In this document: in pieces, positions 1 through 7,858 of the stretch | Numbering within the stretch: the first letter of the stretch is position 1 | Layout of the letters: each line of letters opens with the position of its first letter | Origin: an uncultured Ruminococcus sp. | GTDB lineage: Bacteria > Bacillota > Clostridia > Oscillospirales > Ruminococcaceae | Length of the DNA stretch: 15,984 nucleotides | Assembly: GCA_947175005.1 (NCBI GenBank) | Contig: CAMWLD010000014.1 | Span: 1-15,984 of the forward strand | Direction of reading: 5' to 3' | Made by a program: the position numbers and the translations under genes | The notes under the pieces: model-generated | The model's input: the letters and a program-made list of their open reading frames with translations, nothing else | Database searches by the model: none | What the model was told of the DNA's origin: nothing

Positions 1-159
1 GGGGTGCTATTGAAGTGCGTTCCGTATGGCGGCTGTTAGAGGGGGCTCCGCCCCCCGTCCCCCGCAAGGGCGCTGCCCTTGACCCGCCAAAGGGGTCCCC
101 CCTTTGGAAACCCAAGTGGAGTGAGTGCGCTTGAAATGCGTTCTGTATGGCGACTGTTA
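1..159. repeat. Imperfect repeat unit, period about 121 bp
   Basis: Positions 11-38 and 132-159 are copies of one segment (TGAAGTGCGTTCCGTATGG against TGAAATGCGTTCTGTATGG, continuing through GGCTGTTA and GACTGTTA), 25 of 28 bases alike. The bases just before each copy also partly agree. The second copy ends exactly on the stop codon of the CLC transporter gene. Between the copies lies a block of three short GC-rich hairpins. The arrangement suggests a tandem or flanking repeat that continues to the left of the window. No coding function is visible. Confidence 0.7.
41..105 (-). terminator. Three-hairpin GC-rich element downstream of the CLC gene
   Basis: Three perfect stems follow each other, each with a 3-nt loop: GGGGGC/GCCCCC at 41-46 and 50-55, AAGGGC/GCCCTT at 66-71 and 75-80, and AAAGGGG/CCCCTTT at 89-95 and 99-105. 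They lie just beyond the stop of the last gene of the minus-strand gene set, so they may end its transcript or protect its 3' end. No clear U-tract follows, so termination is an inference. Elements of this look are dispersed in many Oscillospirales genomes, as recalled rather than searched. Confidence 0.5.
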
Positions 160-1470
160 ATTATTGATCTTCTCCTTATACTCGTCATAGGAAAAAATCT
201 CGCCGAAATTATCTTTGCCAAACTTATTACCGTAAAATTTCTGTGCGCTGTACAGTCCTCTGTACCCCGACAGCATATAAGACATTCCGATAACAAGCAC
301 ATAATAGGGCAATCCCCCCGAGCCGAAAAGCTCGATCGCCAGCAATAGTGATGCAAAGGGGCAGTTCGTGACCCCGCAGAATACCGCTGCCAAGCCAAGT
401 GCAGCCCCGAAGGACGGTGGCAGACCTATAAGTCCCCCAAGCACGCAGCCAAAGGTCGACCCCACAAACAATGTAGGCACGATCTCTCCACCCTTAAACC
501 CTGCTCCGAGGGTAAGCGCCGTAAGCAGCAGCTTCAGAACAAAAGCTTCCGGTCGGCTTTCCCCCGCCAAGGCTTTTGCGATAATATCTGCGCCTGCGCC
601 GTTATAGTCGAATGCTCCCGTAATGGCATAGATAAGCCATGACAGCCCCGCAACTATAACGCCTCCCGCAAATACCCGCAGGTATTTATTAGGGATAAGC
701 TTAGCGTAAATTTCCCCCGCATTTTCTATCACAAAACAGAACAGCACGCTCACCAGTGCGCCGCCTATGCCCATAACAAGGGCACGCAGCAAAGTTCCTC
801 CTGCGCTGCCGTCAAATTCGGGTACTATCCCTACCGCAAAGGCTGTTGGGCTTATCCCGATAAGCCTTGCGGTAAACGCTGCCGTAAGTGCCGAGATAAC
901 GCAGGGAACAATTGCACTGTACCGTGTAAGTCCTATGACCGTTACCTCAATGGCGAACACTGCCGCTGCTGCGGGAGTGCCGAAGAGGGCGGAAAATCCC
1001 GAAGCCATGCCGCACATTATTAGCATAGAGTAATCGTCATCGGAAAGTCCGAACAGCTTTGCGAAGGGTGAAGCAAGGCTGCCGCCCAGCTGTAACGCCG
1101 CTCCCTCACGTCCTGCAGAGCCGCCGCACAAATGAGTGAGCAGGGTGGCTATAACTATCAGCGGCGCAGTTTTAAGGGAGACTTTTTCCTCTCCCCGTGC
1201 GCCGAGGATTATGCCGTTTGTGCCCTTGTCCCCCGACATTCCGCTTATGCTGTAAAGCCAGACGATAAGCAGTCCCGCTATGGGCAAAAGGAATATAAGA
1301 AAGCTGTTTTCAGTGCGAAGCTCCTGCACCTTTTCCAGAAGAATATGGAAAACCGCTCCCGCTGCGCCTATGACAAGCCCCGTTATTACCGAGATCATCA
1401 GCCATTTGAAGAATATTCCGTATTGAAAGAAAATGCCGTTTTTTTCCGTGATCTTTTCTTTTAAATCCAT
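157..1470 (-). CDS. CLC-family anion transporter, possibly the fluoride-type (CLC-F) clade
   Basis: A 437-residue polytopic membrane protein. The gating-glutamate motif GREGA is at 120-124 (Glu122), within GGSAGREGAALQLGGSLA. The second anion-path motif is GGEIVP at 327-332. The first-helix selectivity signature GSGIP of chloride-type CLCs is not present; DKGTNG (81-86) lies in its place. The GREGxxxQxGGSLA and GGExxP forms resemble, from memory, the CLC-F fluoride/proton antiporters, so fluoride export is plausible but not proven. The start ATG at 1470 follows AAGGA. The gene lies 48 bp after speB with no visible terminator between and is probably the last gene of the polyamine set. No fluoride riboswitch was recognised upstream. 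Being a CLC protein is near certain; the ion is open. Confidence 0.9.
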   Translation of the reverse strand: MDLKEKITEKNGIFFQYGIFFKWLMISVITGLVIGAAGAVFHILLEKVQELRTENSFLIFLLPIAGLLIVWLYSISGMSGDKGTNGIILGARGEEKVSLKTAPLIVIATLLTHLCGGSAGREGAALQLGGSLASPFAKLFGLSDDDYSMLIMCGMASGFSALFGTPAAAAVFAIEVTVIGLTRYSAIVPCVISALTAAFTARLIGISPTAFAVGIVPEFDGSAGGTLLRALVMGIGGALVSVLFCFVIENAGEIYAKLIPNKYLRVFAGGVIVAGLSWLIYAITGAFDYNGAGADIIAKALAGESRPEAFVLKLLLTALTLGAGFKGGEIVPTLFVGSTFGCVLGGLIGLPPSFGAALGLAAVFCGVTNCPFASLLLAIELFGSGGLPYYVLVIGMSYMLSGYRGLYSAQKFYGNKFGKDNFGEIFSYDEYKEKINN

Positions 1471-1518
1471 AAGTCCTTATGCTCCGAATTTTTTAATGTT
1501 CAAGTTTCCCGAAACGCT

Positions 1519-2397
1519 TTACAAAAGAGCCAGAAGCAGTTCTCTTGTCAGCTTGCATACAAGGGCGGTTGACGCTCCGCTTTGATCGCAGGGGGGAGAT
1601 AATTCGTTGATATCCGCTCCCACTATATTCAGTTCTTTCCCTATCATTATAATTGCGGAAAGCAGCTGACCGAAATCCGCTCCGCCTGCCTCGGGTGTTC
1701 CCGTGCCGGGAAAAAATGCGGGGTCGAGGACGTCTGTATCTATGGTGAGATAAACATTTTTCCCACGAAGCTCCTCAATAGCCTCGGGCAGCTTTTCAAA
1801 GGAAACTCCCGAAACCGCCGCAGGATACATTTTCGTGTGCTTTTTGGCAAACTCGAATTCGCTTCTTTCGCCGCTTCTTATGCCGAACTGATAAATATGC
1901 CCGTCCCCTGCGATGTCGTGGCAAAGCCGCATGACAGAGGCGTGGGAAAGCTGCTGGCCGAGATAATCCCGTCTAAGGTCGCAGTGTGCGTCAAACTGGA
2001 TAACGTACACGTCACTGCCGTATTTATCGGCGAAATGTTCGCATACGGCCTTGAATGCACCGAGTGTCACAAGGTGCTCCCCTCCCAGCATTACAGGGAG
2101 CTTATCCGCTGCCAGTATCTCCGCCGTCCGCTCCCGTATCGCCTCGATAACGGGCACGGGGTCGCCGAAAGGCAGCTCGATATCCCCCGAGTCGAACACA
2201 CTTATATCCGAAAGGTCTTTATCCTGGTAATGGGAATAGGTCTCAATGCCGTAGCTTTCGTTTCTTATGGCAGAGGGGGCAAACCTTGCGCCCGGGCGGT
2301 AGGAGGCGGTGCAGTCGTAGGGTGCGCCGAAGATAACGGCGGCGGCCTCCTCAAAGCTGCTTTCGCAGCCGATAAATGACTTTATTTCAGGTAGCAT
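1519..2397 (-). CDS. speB: Agmatinase (ureohydrolase family)
   Basis: A 292-residue metalloenzyme that would hydrolyse agmatine to putrescine and urea in the cytoplasm. The metal-binding ureohydrolase motifs are all present: GGEH at 105-108, DAHCD at 136-140, SHAS at 151-154 and TIDTDVLDP at 218-226. The length is normal for bacterial agmatinases. The start ATG at 2397 overlaps the last 11 bases of speE, which indicates translational coupling. Arginase, formiminoglutamase and guanidino-acid hydrolases share this fold. The agmatinase call rests on the neighbouring arginine decarboxylase, spermidine synthase and AdoMet decarboxylase, which make agmatine the logical substrate. Confidence 0.92.
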   Translation of the reverse strand: MLPEIKSFIGCESSFEEAAAVIFGAPYDCTASYRPGARFAPSAIRNESYGIETYSHYQDKDLSDISVFDSGDIELPFGDPVPVIEAIRERTAEILAADKLPVMLGGEHLVTLGAFKAVCEHFADKYGSDVYVIQFDAHCDLRRDYLGQQLSHASVMRLCHDIAGDGHIYQFGIRSGERSEFEFAKKHTKMYPAAVSGVSFEKLPEAIEELRGKNVYLTIDTDVLDPAFFPGTGTPEAGGADFGQLLSAIIMIGKELNIVGADINELSPPCDQSGASTALVCKLTRELLLALL

Positions 2398-3235
2398 TTT
2401 CCAAAAGCTCCTTTACATAGTTTGGTATGGCAAAGCACCCTGTATGCAGGTCGGTATTGTAATAGCGGGTTTTTATTCCAAGCCCGTTCCACCAATCCGT
2501 ATGGGGCTTCAGAGGGTCTACGGTTTTGGATGCAAAGCCGAAAAGCCAGTGCCCCGAGGGGTATGTGGGGATATGCACCTGATAGACACGGCATATATCG
2601 AAAAATTCCCTTATTCTTTTATGCGCCCGCTGCATTGCCTTTGCGTCCTCGGCATAATAGGGGCTTTCGTGCTGATTTACGAGAATGCCGTTTGCGGTCA
2701 GGGCATTAAAGCAGTTGCCGTAAAATTCGCTGGTGAAAAGCCCCTCTCCCGGGCCGAAAGGGTCGGTGCTGTCAACGATTATAAGGTCGTATTCGTTTTC
2801 ACGTGTGCGCACGAACCGCAGGCCGTCCTCAAAGTGAAGATGTACTCTCGGGTCGTCAAGCTTGCAGGCGGTTTGGGGCAGATATTCCCTGCACACCCGC
2901 ACCACTTCCTCGTCTATTTCCACCATGTCGATATATTCGACAGTGTCATAACGTGTAAGCTCACGCACCGTGCCGCCGTCTCCTGCGCCAATTACAAGCA
3001 CCTTTTTTATATCGGGGTTTGAGGCAACAGCCACATGAGTTATCATCTCGTGATACATAAACTCGTCCTTTTCGGTGAGCATCATCAGTCCGTCAAGAGT
3101 GAGAAATCTCCCGAATTCGGGACTTTCAAACACGTCTATCCGCTGAAATTCGCTTTGTCCGCTGTAAAGCTGCTTATTTACTCTTATGGACATTTTAGCG
3201 TCCTTTGAATGATATTCGCTGAACCACAGTTCCAT
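2387..3235 (-). CDS. speE: Spermidine synthase (polyamine aminopropyltransferase)
   Basis: A 282-residue enzyme that transfers the aminopropyl group of decarboxylated AdoMet to putrescine. The N-terminal strand domain includes YHEM (61-64). The Rossmann methyltransferase-like fold has GAGDGG (83-88), the acidic EIDEEVV strand that binds the nucleoside, and DSTDP (155-159) with the catalytic Asp155. The frame is open up to 3280, but ATG 3235 is chosen because GGAGGA lies at 3246-3251 on this strand, ten bases upstream, and MELWFSEYH is the usual family start. It overlaps speB by 11 bases. About 90 bp separate it from the decayed gene upstream, including a purine-rich repeat. Confidence 0.95.
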   Translation of the reverse strand: MELWFSEYHSKDAKMSIRVNKQLYSGQSEFQRIDVFESPEFGRFLTLDGLMMLTEKDEFMYHEMITHVAVASNPDIKKVLVIGAGDGGTVRELTRYDTVEYIDMVEIDEEVVRVCREYLPQTACKLDDPRVHLHFEDGLRFVRTRENEYDLIIVDSTDPFGPGEGLFTSEFYGNCFNALTANGILVNQHESPYYAEDAKAMQRAHKRIREFFDICRVYQVHIPTYPSGHWLFGFASKTVDPLKPHTDWWNGLGIKTRYYNTDLHTGCFAIPNYVKELLENAT

Positions 3236-3258
3236 AAATAATTTGTCCTCCGCTGTTA

Positions 3259-3291
3259 GAGGCAAGAAGTTAAGAAGCAAGAGGCAAGAAT
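3259..3291. repeat. Purine-rich GGCAAGA/AAGCAAG repeat tract
   Basis: An irregular heptad-like purine tract (GAGGCAAGAAG, AAGAAGCAAGAGGCAAGAAT) just upstream of the speE ribosome binding site. Very similar tracts form both arms of the inverted repeat at 13924-14031, also ending in AATA. This indicates a dispersed repeat family. No coding function is seen. Confidence 0.55.
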
Positions 3292-3325
3292 ACCTTTTGC
3301 ATCCGAACTGCCTGCCGTTTTAATT

Positions 3326-3982
3326 TTAGTATTCGATAAGTGCGCTGCTGCGCTTTGGGGTATATCTTGATGTTTCACGAAAGGCTTTTTTGATCGCTGC
3401 TTTGCGGTCAATGCCGTGTACCAAGGCGCTGCCGATGAACCATGCCGGCAGGATCATTCCGAAAACAAGTCCCCAGTTCATACCGTCAATTCCTGCAAAC
3501 AAAGAGTCACAATAGCTTCTGAACGCTATGCCGTAACCGTAACTGCACCAAACCCCGGCGTAAATGTCATCAAGCCACCAATCATCTGTTTCGATCTCCA
3601 CTGCTGTTCCCCTGTACACTGTCAGATAAAGAGACGGGGTATTGTCCGTGAGCTGCTCTCCCTTTTGCTGCCCGAAAAAATCAAAATACCGTTCGGGAAT
3701 AATATAATTTTCGCCGCTTTGTTTATCAAATAAAACCATGCCCTGCCGTCCGCCGCTGTTTTCGGTGACGCAATAAAAATCCGTAACGGTCACATTTTCA
3801 AATTCCATATGATCGGGAACCGTATAATACTCATACAATCCTATCATTGCAATAAATACAGCGATCAGTATGAAATTACGGCTGTATTCACGGGAATTTT
3901 CAAAGCCGTTTTCTTTGGGCGGCTACCATAAAACACACCTTCTGCTGCGGTTAAAAACATTACTGCTTACAGTTTTTGTCAT
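3326..3982 (-). pseudogene. Decayed tandem copy of the neighbouring two-helix membrane protein
   Basis: The open part from ATG 3847 gives 173 residues. That ATG has no ribosome binding site, and the frame continues upstream through a membrane segment (NFILIAVFIAMIGLYEYY) to a TAG at 3923-3925. Reading on past the TAG reaches ATG 3982, in the same frame, which has the ribosome binding region and first codons seen in the upstream paralogue (4009-4689). The copy is therefore interrupted at codon 20. A short length difference against the paralogue before the helix suggests a shifted frame as well. The rest aligns along the whole length: FDKQSGENY, LYLTVY, GMIL, IDRKAA and the C-terminus SSALIEY. 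A shortened protein from 3847 remains possible. Function unknown. Confidence 0.65.
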
Positions 3983-4002
3983 TTCTTTATCACCTTTATC
4001 CT
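3977..4002. repeat. Direct repeat of the speA 3' end (partner at 4684-4709)
   Basis: These 26 bases match 4684-4709 at 25 of 26 positions. The partner covers the last codons of speA (RIKVIKE and stop) and the overlapping ATGA start of the next gene. The copy here still reads RIKVIK plus a stop, although no speA precedes it. This marks one edge of the tandem duplication that produced the pseudogene. Confidence 0.85.
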
Positions 4003-4008
4003 TTTAAA

Positions 4009-4689
4009 TTAATATTCAATCAATGCGCTGCTGTGCTTTGGAGTATATCTTGATGTTTTCCGAAAAGTTTTTTTGAGCGCTGCTTTGCGGTCAATGGGAT
4101 GTATCAAGGCTGTGCCGAAAAGCCATAAAATCAGTATCATTCCAAAAAGACCGTAGTCAAGCTCCGAGGCTATAAGACCTCCCCTATAATAAAAGTTGCA
4201 CCAATTTGCGGTGTCAAGATCATAAAACATCTCATCATCTGTTGTTTTAAGCTCAACGATCTCGCCGTTGTATACTGTCAGATAAAGGGGCGGCATACTT
4301 TGCAGGTCAAGCCATTCCTCCGCAAACTCCGGGTCGCCCAACACAAATTTTCCGAACATCAACCTTTGAACATCATCAATATACCGTACGGGCATGGTGT
4401 AATTTTCGCCGCTTTGCTTATCAAATATGCTTATGCCCCAATGTGAATATCCGCCGGGGTGTTCCTCAATATAATAATAATCAGTGACGGCTATGCTTTC
4501 ACAGTCGTGATAGTAAAGATACGGAGGTATGGTATAATCCGTGAAAAAAAGACTGAGCATGAGAATAAAAACAGCAATGAGTATGCAGTCGTAAACAGGT
4601 ATTTTTGCATTGCCCATTCCGGCGAAAGCTCTTTTTCCTTTGGGCTGTCTGCGCTGCCCCGGTTGCAGTGAGATTTTTCCGTGTGTCAT
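4009..4689 (-). CDS. Unknown two-helix membrane protein
   Basis: A 226-residue protein of no family I recognise. ATG 4689 is chosen because it overlaps the speA stop as ATGA, with AAAGGTG nearby; the longer open frame upstream lies inside speA. A basic N-terminus (about 1-30) precedes one membrane helix (near 35-53, ILIAVFILMLSLFF). A roughly 115-residue polar segment rich in tyrosine follows, then a second helix (GLFGMILILWLFGTALI) and a basic cytoplasmic tail ending in SSALIEY. The middle segment carries a GG....G.SIFDKQSGENY motif also seen in the pseudogene at 3326-3982 and, more loosely (GGRRQGSFIVFED), in the gene at 7859-8572. The domain between the helices probably faces outside. Coupling to speA suggests co-expression; no function is claimed. 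Confidence 0.8.
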   Translation of the reverse strand: MTHGKISLQPGQRRQPKGKRAFAGMGNAKIPVYDCILIAVFILMLSLFFTDYTIPPYLYYHDCESIAVTDYYYIEEHPGGYSHWGISIFDKQSGENYTMPVRYIDDVQRLMFGKFVLGDPEFAEEWLDLQSMPPLYLTVYNGEIVELKTTDDEMFYDLDTANWCNFYYRGGLIASELDYGLFGMILILWLFGTALIHPIDRKAALKKTFRKTSRYTPKHSSALIEY

Positions 4690-6140
4690 TCCTTTATCAC
4701 CTTTATCCTCTCGATGTTCATATCCTCCGTGCCTGTCATAAAGCAGCCCCGCTTTTTGCTGTAGTCGATATTTTCGAGGATCTCCTCCGTCAGAAGCTCG
4801 CCCGGGGCGATTATGGGAATGCCCGGAGGGTAGCACATTACAAACTCGCAGGATATCCGCCCTGCGCTTTCCATTATGGGCAGCACCTCCTGCTCTCCGT
4901 AAAAGGCGGCTTTGGGACTAAGTACGATCTTTGGGTTTATATACTCGTGATCCACATTGCCTGCGCTGTCTCTGCCGAACCGCCGCTTTATTTCCGACAG
5001 TGCGGAAACCAGCCGCTCTATGTCTTTCCAGCGGTCGCCCGGAGACATTATGGCAAGGACGTTCCCTATATCCCCAAGCTCCATTTGTATATCGTAGCCG
5101 TCCCGCAGACGGTCATAGACCTCAATTCCCGCAAGCCCTATATCGCGGGTATAAATGGAAAGCTTTGTCTTGTCAAAGGCGTAGATGTCCCTGCCGTTGA
5201 CCAGTTCCTCCGAATAGGCGTAATAGCCGCCTATTTTGTTTATCTCACTGCGGGCATACTCCGCCGATTCCACCACCTGTGCGCAAAGCTCCTTGCCCTT
5301 TGTGGCATAATATTTCCTTGCAATATCAAGGCTGGAGAGCAGCAGATACGAACCGCTGGTGGTCTGGGTAAGGTTAATGACCGAGCGGACGTGTCCCTCG
5401 GATATTCCTGCATTTTTGCCCACAAGCAGGAAGCTGCTCTGGGTCAGCGAGCCGCCTGTTTTATGCATGGAGACTGCCGCCATATCCGCTCCCGCAGCCA
5501 TGGCAGATATGGGCATATTTTCTCCGAAATAAAGGTGAGTGCCGTGAGCCTCGTCCGCAAGGACTTTCATGCCGGCCTCATGGGCAGCCTCGACAATACC
5601 TTTCAGGTTGGAGCAAATGCCGTAATAGGTGGGGTTGTTCACGAAAACCGCCTTGGCGTCGGGGTTTTCTGTAATGGCTTTTTTAACGTCCTCCAGATCC
5701 ATGCCCAGGGGAATACCTAAGCGGCGGTTTATGCCGGGGCTTACGTATACGGGAATAACGCCGCTGATGATAAGGGCGTTTATGGCGCTGCGGTGGACGT
5801 TTCGGGGAATGATTATCTTATCCCCCTCCTTGCAGACGGAAAGTATCATGGACTGCACAGAGGATGTTGTGCCGTTGACCATGAAAAAGCAGTGCCCTGC
5901 CCCGAAAGCCTCCGCTGCCAGCGTTTCCGCCTCACGTATCACGGAAACGGGGTGGCAAAGATTGTCCAGGGGCTTCATGGAGTTTACGTCCACGTTCATG
6001 CAGGTCTGCCCCAAAAAATCCGTAAGCATAGGGTTTCCCTTGCCGTGCTTATGACCGGGCACGTCAAAGGGTACGACTCTGTTTTCGTTGTATTTTACAA
6101 GCGCCTCATAAATGGGCGCACGGTTTTGCGAATGCTCCAT
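4686..6140 (-). CDS. speA: Arginine decarboxylase (Orn/Lys/Arg decarboxylase, fold type I, PLP)
   Basis: A 484-residue PLP enzyme that would turn arginine into agmatine, the first step to putrescine here. The N-terminus (RAPIYEAL, FDVPGHKHGKG at 25-35) is the usual start of the Bacillus-type short decarboxylases. DEAHG is at 196-200. The PLP lysine motif SMHKT is at 224-228 (Lys227), followed by GGSLTQSS. The frame is open back to a TTG at 6194, but ATG 6140 fits the family start and has AGGAAG upstream. Substrate cannot be read from the motifs, since lysine and ornithine decarboxylases look alike. The agmatinase gene downstream argues for arginine. Its stop overlaps the start of the next gene as ATGA. 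Confidence 0.92.
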   Translation of the reverse strand: MEHSQNRAPIYEALVKYNENRVVPFDVPGHKHGKGNPMLTDFLGQTCMNVDVNSMKPLDNLCHPVSVIREAETLAAEAFGAGHCFFMVNGTTSSVQSMILSVCKEGDKIIIPRNVHRSAINALIISGVIPVYVSPGINRRLGIPLGMDLEDVKKAITENPDAKAVFVNNPTYYGICSNLKGIVEAAHEAGMKVLADEAHGTHLYFGENMPISAMAAGADMAAVSMHKTGGSLTQSSFLLVGKNAGISEGHVRSVINLTQTTSGSYLLLSSLDIARKYYATKGKELCAQVVESAEYARSEINKIGGYYAYSEELVNGRDIYAFDKTKLSIYTRDIGLAGIEVYDRLRDGYDIQMELGDIGNVLAIMSPGDRWKDIERLVSALSEIKRRFGRDSAGNVDHEYINPKIVLSPKAAFYGEQEVLPIMESAGRISCEFVMCYPPGIPIIAPGELLTEEILENIDYSKKRGCFMTGTEDMNIERIKVIKE

Positions 6141-6195
6141 ATTAAAAATCACTTCCTTTACAGGAACTTTGAGTTTGAGGGATTCTTCCCGCAAA

Positions 6196-6225
6196 GCGCC
6201 GCCTTGCAGTGCGCCGCTTTGCAGT
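6196..6225. repeat. Two tandem 15-bp units upstream of speA
   Basis: GCGCCGCCTTGCAGT (6196-6210) is followed directly by GCGCCGCTTTGCAGT (6211-6225), one base different. GCAAAGCG at 6191-6198 is also the exact inverse of CGCTTTGC at 6215-6222, so the RNA can fold. It lies between the gene at 6238-6996 and the speA start. Confidence 0.6.
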
Positions 6226-6237
6226 TAAGCGGCATTA

Positions 6238-6996
6238 TTAACCGCTCCTGCCCGACTCGTACACCTCACGCAGCTTTGCAAGCACCTTTTCATTCCCGCC
6301 TGACAACTGCCTGCCTGACAATATCCTTTCGGCTTTTTCAATATCGCCGTTTCTTGCAAGGATAAAAGCCTTTATATAATTCTGTTCCCACAGTAAATAA
6401 TGAAAGGGGTCAGAGTAAGCGTAAGAAAACCTGTCAATGTCCTCTATAACCTCACGGTCGGTTTTTGTGCGATCGAAATACTCCTTTATAAACGGGATAT
6501 TCCTGCGGCATATTGTTTTCAAACAGGCTCTTATGTCTTCGGGAGAAACATCACTGCGTGTCCACCTCGGGAGGGCGTAATGTTCTGACAGCCTTATCCT
6601 TTCATTATATCTGTTGTCGTTATCATAGCAAAGAGCGGGATATTCGGTGTGTGTCTTGTAAGAATCCACTGCGTCGATGCTGAATGCCTTTTCCGTGCGG
6701 GCATATTTAAAAGTGCCTTTGCTTGTCGAATGAGGTATGTAATTGTAATTCCAGCCCCAGCAGATATTTCTCAAGTGTCCCTTGGGGTCGTCAATGGTTA
6801 TGACCTTTCGCCTGTCCCCCTCCCATTCGCCGTACCACCACCTGCCTCTTTCAAAGTATTTCATATTGTAAAGCTCGGACGCCATTTCGCTCACAGCTTC
6901 GACCATATATTGCACAGGCGTATATATATCATACGGAAGCGAAGAGTCATACTGTTCGTTTTCCTCAAGTTCCGCACTTTTTTCTGTAATTTCCAT
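6238..6996 (-). CDS. Unknown protein, paralogue of the adjacent upstream gene
   Basis: A 252-residue soluble protein; no signal peptide or membrane helix is visible, and no family is recognised. It shares long identical runs with the next gene upstream (7103-7810), for example RWWYGEWEGDRRKVITID, WGWNYNYI, YARTEKAF, PFIKE and FDRTKTDRE/FERTKTDRD. The C-terminal third (KAFILARNGDIEKAERIL, VLAKLREVYESGR) looks like a short helical TPR-like hairpin. The start at ATG 6996 follows GGGAGGCAGGTAAAATT, which is almost the same leader as in the paralogue. The N-terminus is longer and more acidic than in the paralogue. It lies about 100 bp upstream of speA in the same direction. Function unknown. Confidence 0.82.
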   Translation of the reverse strand: MEITEKSAELEENEQYDSSLPYDIYTPVQYMVEAVSEMASELYNMKYFERGRWWYGEWEGDRRKVITIDDPKGHLRNICWGWNYNYIPHSTSKGTFKYARTEKAFSIDAVDSYKTHTEYPALCYDNDNRYNERIRLSEHYALPRWTRSDVSPEDIRACLKTICRRNIPFIKEYFDRTKTDREVIEDIDRFSYAYSDPFHYLLWEQNYIKAFILARNGDIEKAERILSGRQLSGGNEKVLAKLREVYESGRSG

Positions 6997-7102
6997 AATT
7001 TTACCTGCCTCCCGATTTTTTACCGCACCGATGATGAGCGGAATTTAATAAAGCATAGGTTTTCCATAAGCCGTTTTCCTCGCCGCTTTGCATTAAACAA
7101 TA

Positions 7103-7810
7103 TTATGAACCGTTCCTGCCGTCCTCATACACCTGCCGCAGCTTTGCAAGCACCTTTGCATTGCAGTAGCCGTTTTCGTAATATCCATAGCGCATGAGCC
7201 GTTCGGCTTCTTCAAGATTACCGTTTTTGGCAATAATAAAAGCCTTGACATAATTTTCCTTCCTCATAAAAGGCGACGGATAAGAAAGCAGCCTGTCAAG
7301 ATGCGCTGTAATGTCCCGGTCGGTTTTTGTGCGCTCGAAAAACTCCTTTATAAATGGGGCATTCCGCCCGCACACCGTTTTCATATAACCTCTTGCGACC
7401 TCGACATCATTAGTCCATATCGGAAGGGCGTACTTTTCAGCAAACTCAATTGTGTTACTGAAACCCTCTTTAATGTAATCGGTGTGATACCAATAAGTAT
7501 CCCATACGTCAATGTGAAAAGCCTTTTCTGTGCGGGCATATTTCAGCGTGTCTCTGTTTGTCGTATGAGCTATGTAATTATAATTCCAGCCCCATAAGAT
7601 ATCTCTTTCCGTTCCCTTGTTGTTGTCGATAGTTATGACCTTTCTTCTGTCCCCCTCCCATTCGCCGTACCACCACCTGCCCTTGTCGCTGTACTTCATA
7701 CCATACAGCTCCGCTGCCATTTCACTGACTGCTTCGATCATAAAGGGCAGAGCCGAAAATATTTCGCCGTCAAGAAAATATTCTCTCCATTCTTTTCCTG
7801 TAAGTTCCAT
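7103..7810 (-). CDS. Unknown protein, paralogue of the adjacent downstream gene
   Basis: A 235-residue soluble protein, the sister copy of 6238-6996. The conserved core runs from MIEAVSEMAAELYGMKY (about 24-40) through the tryptophan-rich block RWWYGEWEGDRRKVITID and WGWNYNYIAHTT to a C-terminal helical pair (KAFIIAKNGNLEEAERLM, VLAKLRQVYEDGR). ATG 7810 follows GGGAGGCAGGTAAAAAT. The homology of the two copies continues outside the coding part on both sides, so the pair arose by tandem duplication of one unit. The richness in Trp, Tyr and Asp hints at a ligand-binding or immunity-type protein, but nothing in the sequence settles this. Confidence 0.82.
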   Translation of the reverse strand: MELTGKEWREYFLDGEIFSALPFMIEAVSEMAAELYGMKYSDKGRWWYGEWEGDRRKVITIDNNKGTERDILWGWNYNYIAHTTNRDTLKYARTEKAFHIDVWDTYWYHTDYIKEGFSNTIEFAEKYALPIWTNDVEVARGYMKTVCGRNAPFIKEFFERTKTDRDITAHLDRLLSYPSPFMRKENYVKAFIIAKNGNLEEAERLMRYGYYENGYCNAKVLAKLRQVYEDGRNGS

Positions 7811-7858
7811 ATTTTTACCTGCCTCCCGAGCTTCGGCCGAACAGATGATGACCGAAAT

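Noticed and set aside
1489..1503. The 15-base string TTTTTTAATGTTCAA also found at 9900-9914
   Set aside because: Low-complexity AT-rich match without shared flanks or common position relative to genes; probably chance.
1471..1518. Possible fluoride riboswitch ahead of the CLC gene
   Set aside because: The 48-bp gap is too short and the conserved core of that riboswitch was not seen.
1837..2379. A 180-codon open frame on the plus strand opposite speB
   Set aside because: It lies wholly within the well-supported agmatinase gene, has no family resemblance and is a shadow of the high-GC third positions.
4690..4836. N-terminal extension of the membrane gene 4009-4689 into speA
   Set aside because: The extension is out-of-frame speA sequence; the ATGA overlap and the paralogue's copied start both fix the start at 4689.
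4605..5720. A 371-codon open frame on the plus strand opposite speA
   Set aside because: Long but antisense to a gene with clear PLP motifs; its translation has no domain-like order, and it has no promoter or convincing ribosome binding site.
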